Part shown: piece after piece, positions 35,078 through 43,429 of the stretch | How positions within the stretch are numbered: the stretch's first letter is position 1 | How the letters are laid out: each line of letters opens with the position of its first letter | Source of the DNA: Acidiluteibacter ferrifornacis | GTDB lineage: Bacteria; Bacteroidota; Bacteroidia; Flavobacteriales_E; Vicingaceae | Length of the DNA: 64,000 nt | Assembly: GCF_009909615.1 (NCBI RefSeq) | Contig: NZ_WWNE01000018.1 | Coordinates: forward strand, 7,393-71,392 | Direction: 5' to 3' | The notes under the pieces: generated by a model | Told to the model about the DNA's origin: nothing | The model's input: only the letters and a program-made list of their open reading frames with translations | Database searches by the model: none | Translations under genes and position numbers: made by a program

Positions 35078-36028
35078 ATGTTGAATAGACGAATTTTACG
35101 AGTAAAAGTAATGCAGGCTTTATATGCCTTTTTTCAATCTAGTAGCACTGAGCTCTCGAAAGGGGAAAAGGAGTTGTTTTTAAGTATAGAGCGCATGTAC
35201 GACCTTTATCTTTATTTCCTGCTTTTGCCAATTGAATTGGCAGAATTAGCAGAAGCACAGCAAATGGAGGCAAAGAATAAGGCATTGCCAACGGATGAAG
35301 ATTTAAATCCGAATAGGACATTTGTTGACAATGAAATCATTCGTCAATTGAGAGAGAATGAAACCATTCAGTCTGCATTCAAGAGTCACAAGATTTCTTG
35401 GGCAGCTGATCGTGATGATTTGAAGCGCTTGTTAAAAGAGTTAAGAGCGACCCCATTGTTTCAAAATTATATTCATTCAGAGGAAAAGGGTTTCGATAGA
35501 GACCGAAAATTTCTAATGGATTTTTATAAAGAAGTCGTGTCTGAGTCAGAAATGCTTCAGAACTTATTTCATGAGCGCAGCATATACTGGGATCATGATG
35601 ATGTAGATTTTGCTATTTCAATGGCATTGAAACATGTGAAGAAAATTAAGTCAGAAACTAGCGCTGGTGGAAACCTTATGGCGATGTTTAAGGATGATTT
35701 GGATGATCGTGATTTTGTCAAGAATCTTTTTCGAAAAACCATTATTAACAATAATGAGAATACGAAACTGATTGAAGAAAAAACAAAGAATTGGGATGTA
35801 GAGCGAATTGCTGTATTGGATGTATTGTGCATGAAAATGGCCATTACAGAACTAACAGAATTTTCAAGTATTCCAATTAAAGTAACCTTGAATGAATACA
35901 TTGAAGTATCTAAATTATTTAGTTCTCCAAAAAGTAAAGTATTCATTAATGGCATTTTAGATAAGTTGGTTGCCGATTTTAAGGAAGCCAAAAAAATAAG
36001 AAAAGTAGGACGAGGCTTAATGGAATAA
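35078..36028 (+). CDS. nusB: Transcription antitermination factor NusB (long Bacteroidota form)
   Basis: 316 residues, about twice E. coli NusB. MLNRRILRVKVMQALYAF is the classic NusB opening. The C-terminal half holds the rest: NWDVERIAVLDVLCMKMAITELTEFSSIPIKVTLNEYIEVSKLFSSPKSKVFINGILDKL (given in pieces by position, about 238-300). The extra central part (40-190) is helical and charged. Binds boxA RNA with NusE/S10. Start of a unit running on into a DUF1573 gene, yajC and ybbR. Confidence 0.93.
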   Translation: MLNRRILRVKVMQALYAFFQSSSTELSKGEKELFLSIERMYDLYLYFLLLPIELAELAEAQQMEAKNKALPTDEDLNPNRTFVDNEIIRQLRENETIQSAFKSHKISWAADRDDLKRLLKELRATPLFQNYIHSEEKGFDRDRKFLMDFYKEVVSESEMLQNLFHERSIYWDHDDVDFAISMALKHVKKIKSETSAGGNLMAMFKDDLDDRDFVKNLFRKTIINNNENTKLIEEKTKNWDVERIAVLDVLCMKMAITELTEFSSIPIKVTLNEYIEVSKLFSSPKSKVFINGILDKLVADFKEAKKIRKVGRGLME

Positions 36029-36046
36029 GCCCCAAAAATTAAAAGT

Positions 36047-36520
36047 ATGAAAAGAGTATTTTATTTAGCAAGTGTAGCAGCACTTATTGGATTTTCAGCA
36101 TGTAATCAAGCAGAAAAAAACCCAGAAGAACCAGCAATTTCAACCGATGTAATCAATATTCCTTCTGATGAGGATAATGAAGAAGCTGCCAAGCAATTAG
36201 CTGCTTTTGAGTTTGAGAATATAGTTTATGAATTTGGTGAAATTACACAAGGAGAGAAAGTGCAAACCACTTTTAAATTTACAAACTCTGGAGAATCCGA
36301 TTTAATTATCTCTGATGCTAAAGGTAGTTGTGGTTGTACGGTGCCGATTTATCCTAAGAACCCAATTGCTCCCGGCGAAACAGGAGAAATTGAAGTAGTA
36401 TTTGATAGTGAAGGTAAAATGGGTCAACAAAATAAAACGGTGACTTTAATTGCGAACACAAAACCTAATACTACAGTATTGGCTTTGAAAGGAAATGTAT
36501 TAACTCCAGAAACGAAATAA
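36047..36520 (+). CDS. DUF1573 domain-containing lipoprotein
   Basis: 157 residues. Lipobox FSACN (Cys19), then an acidic linker. The DUF1573 fold is clear: [30 protein letters not shown], the hallmark KGSCGCTVP, and [29 protein letters not shown]. An immunoglobulin-like envelope domain of unknown function, very common next to yajC in Bacteroidota. The stop is 1 bp before yajC. Confidence 0.93.
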
Positions 36521-36521
36521 C

Positions 36522-36845
36522 ATGAATTTATTGACAATCTTATTAATGTCTCCTGCCAAAGAAGGAGAAAACCCTATCATGTCATTTTTACCACTGATTT
36601 TGATAATCATAGTGTTCTATTTCTTTATGATTAGACCACAAATGAAAAAACAAAAAGAGCAACGTAAATTCAGAGAGAATTTAGCCAAGGGACAAGAAGT
36701 AGTTACCATCGGTGGAATTCATGGAAAAGTAGCTGAAATTAAAGAAACTACAATTGTTGTAGATGCAGGAAATGGGTTGAAATTAACCATTGAAAAAGCG
36801 GCTGTTTCTCCAGACTTTTCAGGAGTAGCTATGGGTGCGAAATAA
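36522..36845 (+). CDS. yajC: Preprotein translocase subunit YajC
   Basis: 107 residues. A single membrane helix (21-38, ending FFMIRPQ), followed by [34 protein letters not shown], the YajC signature. It associates with SecDF and the Sec translocon in the inner membrane. Flanked by DUF1573 upstream and YbbR downstream, as commonly seen in the phylum. Confidence 0.96.
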
Positions 36846-36885
36846 TGTCTATCTTCATTCTTTGAAAGAAAGAAAATAGAACAAA

Positions 36886-37872
36886 TTGAAAATACTAGTA
36901 AGGAAAATATTTATCGAGAAGGACGCAAATGGTAAAAACCGTTTGAAGAAGAAGATAAGTATTTTCCTTTTTTGTTTGATTTCAGCTTCTCTTTTTTGGT
37001 TGTTGAATGCGCTTTCCAAAGACTTAACTTTGGGTATTGAATATAATTGTATTTATCAGCATTCCGACTCCTCTTTCGCTATTACGAATCAACCTCCCAA
37101 AAAAATAAAAGTATATACATATGGATCAGGTTTCAACCTGATTGGAGAGGCTCTATTCTGGAACAAAAAAGAATTAAGAATTGATGTAGATGAGTCCAAC
37201 CTAGATCGAGATGGAAACCAAATTATTCCAACCAAAACGCTTGTCAATGAAATCAGTAATCAATTAGGCTCCAATATTAGTGTAGAAAGTATTTACCCTG
37301 AGTTTTTGACTATTCATATGCAACCCTTACAACGCAAAAAAGTAGCGGTTAAATTACGACATGAGTTATCATTTGCTCCACAAATACGATTAAAGGATTC
37401 CATAGTTTCTCAGCCTCAATTTGTTGAAATTTTTGGACCTTCCGACCAGTTGGACTCAATTAGATATGTAACCACTGAGTTGATCAAAGAAAACGACATT
37501 AAATCAGATTTTAAAACTGTTGCAAAACTGGAGTCGAATTTAGGCCCGTATATCAGAACCTTTCCTTCTTCAGTTGAGGTAGAGGTAAAAACCGAGCGAT
37601 TTACTGAAAAAACTATTGAACTTCCGATCAAAGTAATTAACTTACCTGATGAAGTTCGGTTAAGAACACTTCCTGCAGCTGTAGAGATCAAAGTGTTGGT
37701 TTCTAATAGTATGTTTGAATTGCTGAAAGCTGATGATTTTATAGCATTTGTTGATTATGACCAAGCGAATAAGGAGATAAGTAAGCTGAAAGTTAACGTC
37801 AAGCAAGAAGGAGTTGATGTGGAAATCATTAAAGTGAGTCCGGAAAAGGTTGAATATTTAATTAAGAAGTAA
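36886..37872 (+). CDS. YbbR/CdaR-like domain protein
   Basis: 328 residues; the frame opens with TTG (no in-frame ATG precedes the membrane helix). A lysine-rich N-terminus, one membrane helix at about 25-45 and YbbR-type repeats outside: PKKIKVYTYGSGFNLI, VESIYPEFLTIHMQPLQRKKVAVKL, PQFVEIFGPSDQLDSI, TIELPIKVINLPDEVRL. In Firmicutes CdaR regulates the diadenylate cyclase CdaA; no cdaA is in this window. The stop overlaps the coaE start by 1 bp. Confidence 0.85.
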   Translation: MKILVRKIFIEKDANGKNRLKKKISIFLFCLISASLFWLLNALSKDLTLGIEYNCIYQHSDSSFAITNQPPKKIKVYTYGSGFNLIGEALFWNKKELRIDVDESNLDRDGNQIIPTKTLVNEISNQLGSNISVESIYPEFLTIHMQPLQRKKVAVKLRHELSFAPQIRLKDSIVSQPQFVEIFGPSDQLDSIRYVTTELIKENDIKSDFKTVAKLESNLGPYIRTFPSSVEVEVKTERFTEKTIELPIKVINLPDEVRLRTLPAAVEIKVLVSNSMFELLKADDFIAFVDYDQANKEISKLKVNVKQEGVDVEIIKVSPEKVEYLIKK

Positions 37873-38459
37873 TGTTAAAGGTTGGATTGACAGGTGGAAT
37901 AGGTAGTGGTAAGTCTACTGTAAGTCAAGTTTTTATTAATTTGGGTGTGCCTGTTTTTAATTCTGATATGGTGGCAAGGAATATCGTGAATACCAACTCT
38001 AAAGCCATAAAAAAAATAAAATCAGCCTTTGGTGAACATTTATACGATTCGGGAGAATTGGATCGCAAAGCATTGGCTGCTATCGTTTTTACAAATCCCG
38101 ATGCATTGGAGCAATTGAACTCTATCGTTCATCCTTTAGTAGGTGAATCTTTCAATAAGTGGTGCGAGAAACATGCTTCTGCTCCATATATTATCAAGGA
38201 AGCCGCTATCTTGTTTGAGTCTGGAGCTCACCAAAACTTAGACCGAATCATCACTGTATACACAAAAAAGGAAGAGCGAATACGACGAATTATGGCTCGT
38301 GATAATGTCTCAGCTGAAGATGTTGAACATCGGATGAATAATCAATGGACCGATGAGACTCGCAATAAATTGGCGGATTTTATCATCATCAATGACGATA
38401 AGGATAAATTATTGCCTCAAGTGATGGAGTTGCATGAGGTATTGTTGAATATAGAATAA
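37872..38459 (+). CDS. coaE: Dephospho-CoA kinase
   Basis: 195 residues. P-loop GLTGGIGSGKSTVS (5-18), the CoA-side DMVARN and LDRKALAAIVF segments, NSIVHPLV, and the lid RIRRIMARDNVSAEDVEHRMNNQ. Last step of coenzyme A synthesis. Overlaps ybbR and the following NAD(P)HX repair gene by 1 bp at each end, which indicates tight translational coupling. Confidence 0.97.
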   Translation: MLKVGLTGGIGSGKSTVSQVFINLGVPVFNSDMVARNIVNTNSKAIKKIKSAFGEHLYDSGELDRKALAAIVFTNPDALEQLNSIVHPLVGESFNKWCEKHASAPYIIKEAAILFESGAHQNLDRIITVYTKKEERIRRIMARDNVSAEDVEHRMNNQWTDETRNKLADFIIINDDKDKLLPQVMELHEVLLNIE

Positions 38460-39973
38460 TGAAAAAGGTTCTTTCTTCGTCCGCTATTCGCAGAGTGGAT
38501 AAAAAAACAATGGAGAGGCTGTCCCTCTCTTCCCTCCAATTGATGGAAATTGCTGCTTTTAATCTATTTCAGTTTTTTTGTTCTCACTTTCAGTTTTATC
38601 AGACTTCAACTATTCATATTTTTTGTGGCAATGGCAATAATGGAGGTGATGGTTTAGTATTGGCCCGAATGCTGTTCAAGGCGAAATGGAAAGTAAAAGT
38701 TTATTATTTGCGATTTTCAAGTAAAGATTCCAATGAGTTTGCAGCTAATTTGAATCAACTTAATGAGATGAAAATTCCAATTGAGGAATTGAACGAAAAT
38801 AGATTCGACCTTTCTATTCAACAATCAGATGTAGTGATTGATGCTTTGTTTGGTTCTGGTCTTAATCGGTCTGTTCAAGGTTTTGTTGGAAAAGTCATTG
38901 ATATTTTAAATCAAAGTGAACACATCGTTGCAATTGATATACCTTCAGGATTGATGGCCGCTGACAATCGAAATAATAGTTTGGAGCATGTAATTAAGGC
39001 TACAGCAACATTGTCCATCCAGGTGCCGAAACTATGTTTGTTTCAACCAACTTATGCTGAGTGTATTGGAGAATGGCATTTGATTGATATCGGTTTGGAT
39101 CACATGGCACTAGAAGAAGAACAAACACCTTACTATTTTCTAGAACGATCCGATATTAAAAAATTGATTAAACCTTCCAGAACTTTTGCTCATAAAGGGA
39201 CTAATGGTCATGGATTACTAATTTCTGGCAGCTTTGGTATGATGGGGGCTGCAGTACTTTCTGCAAATGCAGCTTTGCGTTCAGGAGTTGGATTACTCAG
39301 TATTCATACACCCAAATGTGGTGTAGAAATACTACAACAAGCAGTTCCACAAGCTATGGTGGAGGTGGATATACACCAGTATTTTACGACATGTATACAA
39401 TCTGTTGAGCAATATAAAGGAATTGGAATTGGGCCAGGATTAGGTCAAGCGGAGAATACTCAAAAGGCAATACATCATTTATTGCAACTAGTGATTCAGC
39501 CACTTGTAATCGATGCTGATGCATTAAATATCTTGGCTAGTCATCAAGATTGGCTTTCTTTGATTCCTACTGGTAGTATTTTGACGCCGCATCCGGGCGA
39601 ATTCAAGCGGTTGGTAGGAGAGTGGAACAGTGATGAAGAGAAATTGGAAAAACTAAAAGAATTTTGTGGGAAGGTTAAATCTTACGTGATTTTAAAAGGT
39701 GCTTTCTCATGTTTATGTACTCCTGAAGGTTTGTTCTACTTTAATTCTACTGGCAATGAAGGAATGGCCAAAGGTGGCAGTGGAGATGTCTTAACAGGCA
39801 TTCTTACCGCATTATTAGCGCAAGGGTATACCTCAGAATCAGCAGCCATGTTTGGAATGATGGTTCATGGACTAGCCGGAGATATTGCAGCAGAATCTAT
39901 AGGGAAAGTGAGCATGAATGCATTAGACCTTATCGAATTTTTACCACATGCATTCATGCAATTGAATGATTAG
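38459..39973 (+). CDS. Bifunctional NAD(P)H-hydrate epimerase / ADP-dependent dehydratase
   Basis: 504 residues, two fused domains. The N-terminal epimerase (about 1-215) has CGNGNNGGDGLVLARML and VVIDALFGSGLNR. The C-terminal dehydratase (about 230-500) has GLLISGSFGMMGAAVLSANAALRSG, PHPGEFKRL and NEGMAKGGSGDVLTGIL. Together they repair hydrated NADH and NADPH. The last 4 bp overlap the convergent SIMPL gene. No function-altering changes seen in the motifs. Confidence 0.96.
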   Translation: MKKVLSSSAIRRVDKKTMERLSLSSLQLMEIAAFNLFQFFCSHFQFYQTSTIHIFCGNGNNGGDGLVLARMLFKAKWKVKVYYLRFSSKDSNEFAANLNQLNEMKIPIEELNENRFDLSIQQSDVVIDALFGSGLNRSVQGFVGKVIDILNQSEHIVAIDIPSGLMAADNRNNSLEHVIKATATLSIQVPKLCLFQPTYAECIGEWHLIDIGLDHMALEEEQTPYYFLERSDIKKLIKPSRTFAHKGTNGHGLLISGSFGMMGAAVLSANAALRSGVGLLSIHTPKCGVEILQQAVPQAMVEVDIHQYFTTCIQSVEQYKGIGIGPGLGQAENTQKAIHHLLQLVIQPLVIDADALNILASHQDWLSLIPTGSILTPHPGEFKRLVGEWNSDEEKLEKLKEFCGKVKSYVILKGAFSCLCTPEGLFYFNSTGNEGMAKGGSGDVLTGILTALLAQGYTSESAAMFGMMVHGLAGDIAAESIGKVSMNALDLIEFLPHAFMQLND

Positions 39974-40701
39974 TCGATTTCGTACTCTAGCTTTACCGTA
40001 ATTCTTGCAGTTTTGTCTTTATCAGAAGTATTGAACGTTCCACCCCAAGAATATTCTTCGTTAGAGTTTTGCCCGGTTATTTGAAAGATTCCCATATTAG
40101 CGTTGCTAAGTTCTCCTAGTTTGGCACCAGAATTAGATGCAATCATCTCCGCACGTGCACACGCATCCTCAGTAGCTTTTTTAATCAATTCAATTTTTAA
40201 GTCGGCTAGTTTAGTGTAATAGTAGCGTGGTGATTGTGAATAAAATTGTACCCCTTTATTTAATAATTCAGTGACTTCCCTTGATATTCTTTCCACTTTT
40301 TCTACGTCAGTAGATTCTATTTTGATGGATTGAGAAAGCACATATCCTAAAAACTCTTGACCAATATATCGACCATCATTGGAGTATTTGGCTCTAGTAT
40401 TTTCACCAGTATTGACTGCGTTGAACACGATGTTCTCCGCATCAATACCTTTACTCACTAAATAGTCGTGAACTGCTTTTTTATCTTCAGCCAGAGCAGC
40501 GTAAGCTACTTTTAGATTTTCATTCTCTTTTTGAAAATTCCCTTCCCAAACGATTAAGTCTGAGGTGAAATCTGTTTCACCTAGCCCTGTTATCGAGAGA
40601 ACTTTACTTTTAGCATTTCTATTGACGAATGCGTCTCCTAACAAATAGGCCGCTGCGATAATTGCTACACCGAAGATTATCGCTGTTAATGTATTCTTCA
40701 T
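39970..40701 (-). CDS. SIMPL domain-containing protein
   Basis: 243 residues. One N-terminal membrane helix (5-25) anchors a periplasmic domain. SIMPL/DUF541 features: LSITGLGETDFTSDLIVWEGNFQ, DYLVSKGIDAENIVFNAVNTGE, LVELLNKGVQF-type strand, and IKKATEDACARAEMIASNSGAKLGELSNA, the most conserved block. Role unknown; similar proteins bind signalling or periplasmic partners. Downstream of the Sua5/YrdC gene by 1 bp. Confidence 0.92.
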   Translation of the reverse strand: MKNTLTAIIFGVAIIAAAYLLGDAFVNRNAKSKVLSITGLGETDFTSDLIVWEGNFQKENENLKVAYAALAEDKKAVHDYLVSKGIDAENIVFNAVNTGENTRAKYSNDGRYIGQEFLGYVLSQSIKIESTDVEKVERISREVTELLNKGVQFYSQSPRYYYTKLADLKIELIKKATEDACARAEMIASNSGAKLGELSNANMGIFQITGQNSNEEYSWGGTFNTSDKDKTARITVKLEYEID

Positions 40702-40702
40702 C

Positions 40703-41323
40703 TTAAATATAGTTCTCTAAAATTCCCAAACCTTGTCTTAGAATAGTGATATTTCCATCACTCAAATCCACAACAGTTGAGGCTTCGTTGTTTCCAAAAC
40801 CACCGTCAATAACGATGTCTACTTTGTCTTCATATTTTTCGTGAATCAATTCCGGATCTGTTGTGTACTCAATCACTTCATCGTCGTCGTGAATAGAGGT
40901 AGAGATTAATGGATTTCCATATTCGCTGACAATGGTTCTGGTAATTTTATTGTCTGGCACTCGTATTCCAATGGTTTTCTTTTTATTGTGAAATAGTTTT
41001 GGCACCGATTTATTAGCGGGTAAAATAAAGGTAAACGGACCAGGTAATGCTTTGTTTAGCAATTTGAAAATGGAGGTATCAAATTGTTGGGTATAGTCTG
41101 AAATATGGCTCAAGTTGTGAAACACAAAAGAGAAATCTGCTTTTTCTACTTTTACACCCTTAATTTGCGCTACTTTTTCTACCGCACTTCTGTTTAGAAC
41201 ATCACAGCCCAAGGCATAAACGGTATCGGTAGGGTAAATGATTAAGCCACCATCTTTCAGGCACTCTGTTATCAGTTTTAACTGTCTTGGATCAATGTTT
41301 TCGTCGTATAATTTAATAATCAT
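40703..41323 (-). CDS. L-threonylcarbamoyladenylate synthase (Sua5/YciO/YrdC)
   Basis: 206 residues, YrdC domain only. The substrate pocket is seen in LIIYPTDTVYALGCDVLNR, the KxR-type basic entry KGVKVEKADFSFVFH, and GIRVPDNKITRTIV with PLISTSIH. The closest branch is YciO-like (KKTIGIRVPD), so it may be a paralogue rather than the main tRNA t6A enzyme. The first of two leftward genes; its upstream region is copy 1 of the direct repeat next to the toxin gene. Confidence 0.92.
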   Translation of the reverse strand: MIIKLYDENIDPRQLKLITECLKDGGLIIYPTDTVYALGCDVLNRSAVEKVAQIKGVKVEKADFSFVFHNLSHISDYTQQFDTSIFKLLNKALPGPFTFILPANKSVPKLFHNKKKTIGIRVPDNKITRTIVSEYGNPLISTSIHDDDEVIEYTTDPELIHEKYEDKVDIVIDGGFGNNEASTVVDLSDGNITILRQGLGILENYI

Positions 41324-41333
41324 AGTTCTAAAA

Positions 41334-41473
41334 TTTTAGCAGGTAAAAATTACACTTTTCAAACGGATTCCCCAAAAGCCATTTTTGAGAATTAACTATT
41401 TTTTGGAGATGGTGTAGGATAACCTCAATTGTTATCAGTTTACTTTAGAAAATCTAATTTCGTTGGGTCTTGT
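41334..41473. repeat. Direct repeat copy 1 (about 140 bp)
   Basis: Runs from TTTTAGC at 41334 to TTGGGTCTTGT at 41473. It covers the spacer upstream of the Sua5/YrdC gene and the last 11 codons of the toxin gene. About 95 percent identical to 42182-42320: six substitutions and one single-base gap counted by eye. Confidence 0.9.
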
Positions 41474-41742
41474 CGCGTATCAAAAAGTCTAATGATTTCA
41501 ATTCTGTCATTCTTTTCTCTATAGAACAATGTGTTTTGTTTGGTTAAAACACTTTTTCGTATGCCATATTGCTCGTTTATAAGAGGAAACATTTGAGGGT
41601 CTTTAAGAATTAAATCAATGTTTTCTTCTACTTTATTGATGAATCTTCTTGTAATTTGATTATTCCATCTGACTTGCAGATATTTTAAAATCGATTCAAA
41701 ATCTTTCTCAGCATCAGGAGACCAAAAGATTTCTCTAGTCAT
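41440..41742 (-). CDS. RelE/ParE family toxin
   Basis: 100 residues. FWSPDAEKDFESILKYLQVRWNNQITRRFINKVEENIDLILKDPQMFPL is the family's helix-helix-strand layout. RKSVLTKQNTLFYREKNDRIEIIRLFDTRQDPTKLDF supplies the basic and aromatic C-terminal sheet. It could cleave ribosome-bound mRNA (RelE-like) or poison gyrase (ParE-like); the sequence does not decide. Its start overlaps the antitoxin end by 8 bp. The last codons lie inside direct repeat copy 1. Confidence 0.88.
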   Translation of the reverse strand: MTREIFWSPDAEKDFESILKYLQVRWNNQITRRFINKVEENIDLILKDPQMFPLINEQYGIRKSVLTKQNTLFYREKNDRIEIIRLFDTRQDPTKLDFLK

Positions 41743-41983
41743 TTACAAAGCGATTTCTCATTTCAATCATTACTTCATTATGACTTCTTCCTTGTCCATT
41801 CTCTAATTGTTCAACTCCATGTAATATTGCAGCTTGTTGCTCATCAGTAAGATTCTGCCATTCATTAACATCACTCTCACCATTGATGTAATTAACGAGG
41901 ATGCCATAAGCTTCTTCCAAGGTTTTCCCTTTTAAAGCGTCCAACTTTCTAAATAAGTCAATTTTGATTTCAGCTGAATTCAT
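41735..41983 (-). CDS. Antitoxin of RelE/ParE-type module
   Basis: 82 residues. The C-terminal part LTDEQQAAILHGVEQLENGQGRSHNEVMIEMRNRF is characteristic of small Bacteroidota antitoxins paired with RelE/ParE toxins (addiction-module component-like, PF09720 relatives). The N-terminal EIKIDLFRKLDALKGKTLEEAYGILVNYI is helical. It precedes and overlaps the toxin gene. Its promoter region carries a perfect inverted repeat, suggesting autorepression by the toxin-antitoxin complex. Confidence 0.82.
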   Translation of the reverse strand: MNSAEIKIDLFRKLDALKGKTLEEAYGILVNYINGESDVNEWQNLTDEQQAAILHGVEQLENGQGRSHNEVMIEMRNRFVND

Positions 41984-42014
41984 TGAAATAAACTTTTTAT
42001 AAAGATAAGGATTA

Positions 42015-42041
42015 TTGATAATGGTTTTAAAGCATTATCAA
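42015..42041 (-). promoter_or_regulatory. Candidate toxin-antitoxin operator
   Basis: Perfect inverted repeat TTGATAATG-N9-CATTATCAA, 32 bp upstream of the antitoxin ATG and adjacent to a -7-like TATCTTTA box. Position and symmetry fit an autoregulatory operator. Confidence 0.65.
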
Positions 42042-42181
42042 AATTTAGTCTTTAAGGAAAACGAAAACTTATTTATAGGGTAAAATATTCTACTTGCAAC
42101 TAGCATTTGGACTTTGAATAAAATAATAGTCTTCTTTATTGACCTGAGCTAGTCTATTTTTAATGATTAAGAATTTTTCAT

Positions 42182-42320
42182 TTTTAGCAGCTAAAAATTA
42201 CACTTTTCAAACGGATTCCGCAAAAGCCATTTTTGAGAGTTAATTATTTTTGGAGATGGGGTAGGATAACCTCAAGTGTTATCAGTTTACTTTAGAAAAT
42301 CTAATTTCGTTGGGTCTTGT
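42182..42320. repeat. Direct repeat copy 2 (about 139 bp), with toxin 3' remnant
   Basis: Same sequence as 41334-41473. It retains the last codons of a toxin gene (reading DPTKLDFLK-stop on the minus strand) but no upstream coding sequence, so it is the relic of a second module or of a duplication. Confidence 0.88.
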
Positions 42321-42430
42321 GAATAAATATAGTGTTAGAAGTAGTCTGGGGTTCAGATCAACTAAAATGATTTTCTCTTAAGACTATCGGCGCTTAAGCC
42401 GCTAATTTTTGGAAATGGAGTTTCTCACAC

Positions 42431-42467
42431 AAAAAAAGCAGTGTCGATTCTTCAACACTGCTTTTTC
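42431..42467 (-). terminator. Terminator of fsa
   Basis: AAAAAAAGCAGTGT and AACACTGCTTTTT form a stem about 20 bp downstream of the leftward fsa stop. Confidence 0.8.
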
Positions 42468-42487
42468 ACTAAATATATATTTTGTTC

Positions 42488-43141
42488 CTAGCTATTCTTT
42501 GCGTGATCAGCTAAAAATTTCTCTAAACCAATGTCAGTTAATGGGTGATTCAATAATGCAGTAATGGCACTTAAAGGACCAGTCATTACATCAGCACCTA
42601 ATTTAGCACAGTCAATAATATGCATTGCATGACGAACAGATGCAGCTAAAATTTGAGTTTCGTAACCATAATTGTCAAAAATCAATCTGATTTCATCAAT
42701 CAAGTTCAATCCATCTGTAGAGATATCATCCAAACGACCGATGAAAGGAGAAACATAAGTAGCACCAGCTTTAGCTGCTAATAATGCCTGTCCTGGAGAG
42801 AAAATCAAAGTACAGTTCGTACGGATTCCTTTATCAGAAAAATAACGGATGGCCTTTACACCTTCTTTAATCATTGGCACTTTTACCACAATTTGAGGAT
42901 GCAAAGCAGCCAATGCCTCACCTTCTTTAATCATTCCCGCAAAATCTGTAGAAATAACTTCAGCACTTACGTCACCATCTACAATGTTGCAGATTTCGAT
43001 GTAGTGTTGTTTTACTTTTTCGTCTCCTTTAATGCCTTCTTTGGCCATTAAAGATGGATTAGTAGTTACGCCATCTAAAATTCCAAGCTCTTGAGCTTCT
43101 TTGATTTGATCTAGATTTGCAGTGTCGATAAAAAACTTCAT
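42488..43141 (-). CDS. fsa: Fructose-6-phosphate aldolase (transaldolase-like)
   Basis: 217 residues from [12 protein letters not shown]; an ATG eight codons further upstream is discounted because family members begin here. [13 protein letters not shown], the Schiff-base lysine Lys87 in [36 protein letters not shown], and [10 protein letters not shown] are present. This size (about 220) is the FSA/TalC subgroup, which may act as aldolase or transaldolase. Cytosolic. It has a well-formed promoter and its own terminator. Confidence 0.93.
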   Translation of the reverse strand: MKFFIDTANLDQIKEAQELGILDGVTTNPSLMAKEGIKGDEKVKQHYIEICNIVDGDVSAEVISTDFAGMIKEGEALAALHPQIVVKVPMIKEGVKAIRYFSDKGIRTNCTLIFSPGQALLAAKAGATYVSPFIGRLDDISTDGLNLIDEIRLIFDNYGYETQILAASVRHAMHIIDCAKLGADVMTGPLSAITALLNHPLTDIGLEKFLADHAKNS

Positions 43142-43162
43142 GAGTGTATTTTTTTGTTTGTC

Positions 43163-43194
43163 CAAAGGTAAATTTTCGTTCCCCTTTTTTCAAA
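43163..43194 (-). promoter_or_regulatory. Promoter of fsa
   Basis: On the minus strand TTTG (43194-43191) is followed after 20 bp by TACCTTTG (43170-43163), a full match to the Bacteroidota TTTG / TAnnTTTG promoter. It lies about 20 bp upstream of the fsa ATG and just past the SRP RNA 3' end. Confidence 0.75.
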
Positions 43195-43218
43195 AAAAGA
43201 TGTTAACAATAGTGCATA

Positions 43219-43321
43219 AAAAATGGGTAAGCTACTTACATCGCACCGCTCAACCATCTACCCTTGCTTTCTTCCGAACCTGGGGGATTCAACAGGAGCT
43301 GGTCGTATAAGACTTACCCGC
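43219..43321 (-). ncRNA. ffs: Signal recognition particle RNA (4.5S type)
   Basis: Read on the minus strand, the conserved tip is CCCAGGTTCGGAAGAAAGCA then GGGTAGATGG, with the GGAA tetraloop region bound by Ffh. GATGTAAGTAGC closes the 3' side. The ends GGGTAAG and CTTACCC pair to form the terminal stem, giving an RNA of about 96-100 nt without an Alu domain. A T tract (ATTTTTTATG) follows the 3' end and serves as terminator. Confidence 0.9.
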
Positions 43322-43323
43322 GG

Positions 43324-43356
43324 CAAAAGTAGGCATAATCTCATGAATCGCGCAAA
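43324..43356 (-). promoter_or_regulatory. Promoter of SRP RNA
   Basis: On the minus strand TTTG (43356-43353), 21 bp, then TACTTTTG (43331-43324), immediately ahead of the RNA start. The -7 box and following CCGCG are identical to those of the tRNA-Ser promoter at 1234. Confidence 0.8.
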
Positions 43357-43429
43357 TGATTTGTGAAATTTCTTTCTATGGATGGGATTTAAATTTTATA
43401 TTTGTTTTCTAACAAATAAAACGAAAACC

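Larger units (their letters stand above)
41984..42487. other. Gene-free region upstream of antitoxin
   Basis: Holds, from left to right, a -7-like TATCTTTA on the minus strand (42000-42007), the palindrome at 42015-42041, direct repeat copy 2 (42182-42320) and the fsa terminator (42431-42466). The stretch 42321-42430 contains TAATTTTTGGAAATGGAG, a weak resemblance to part of the repeat, but no gene. Confidence 0.7.
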
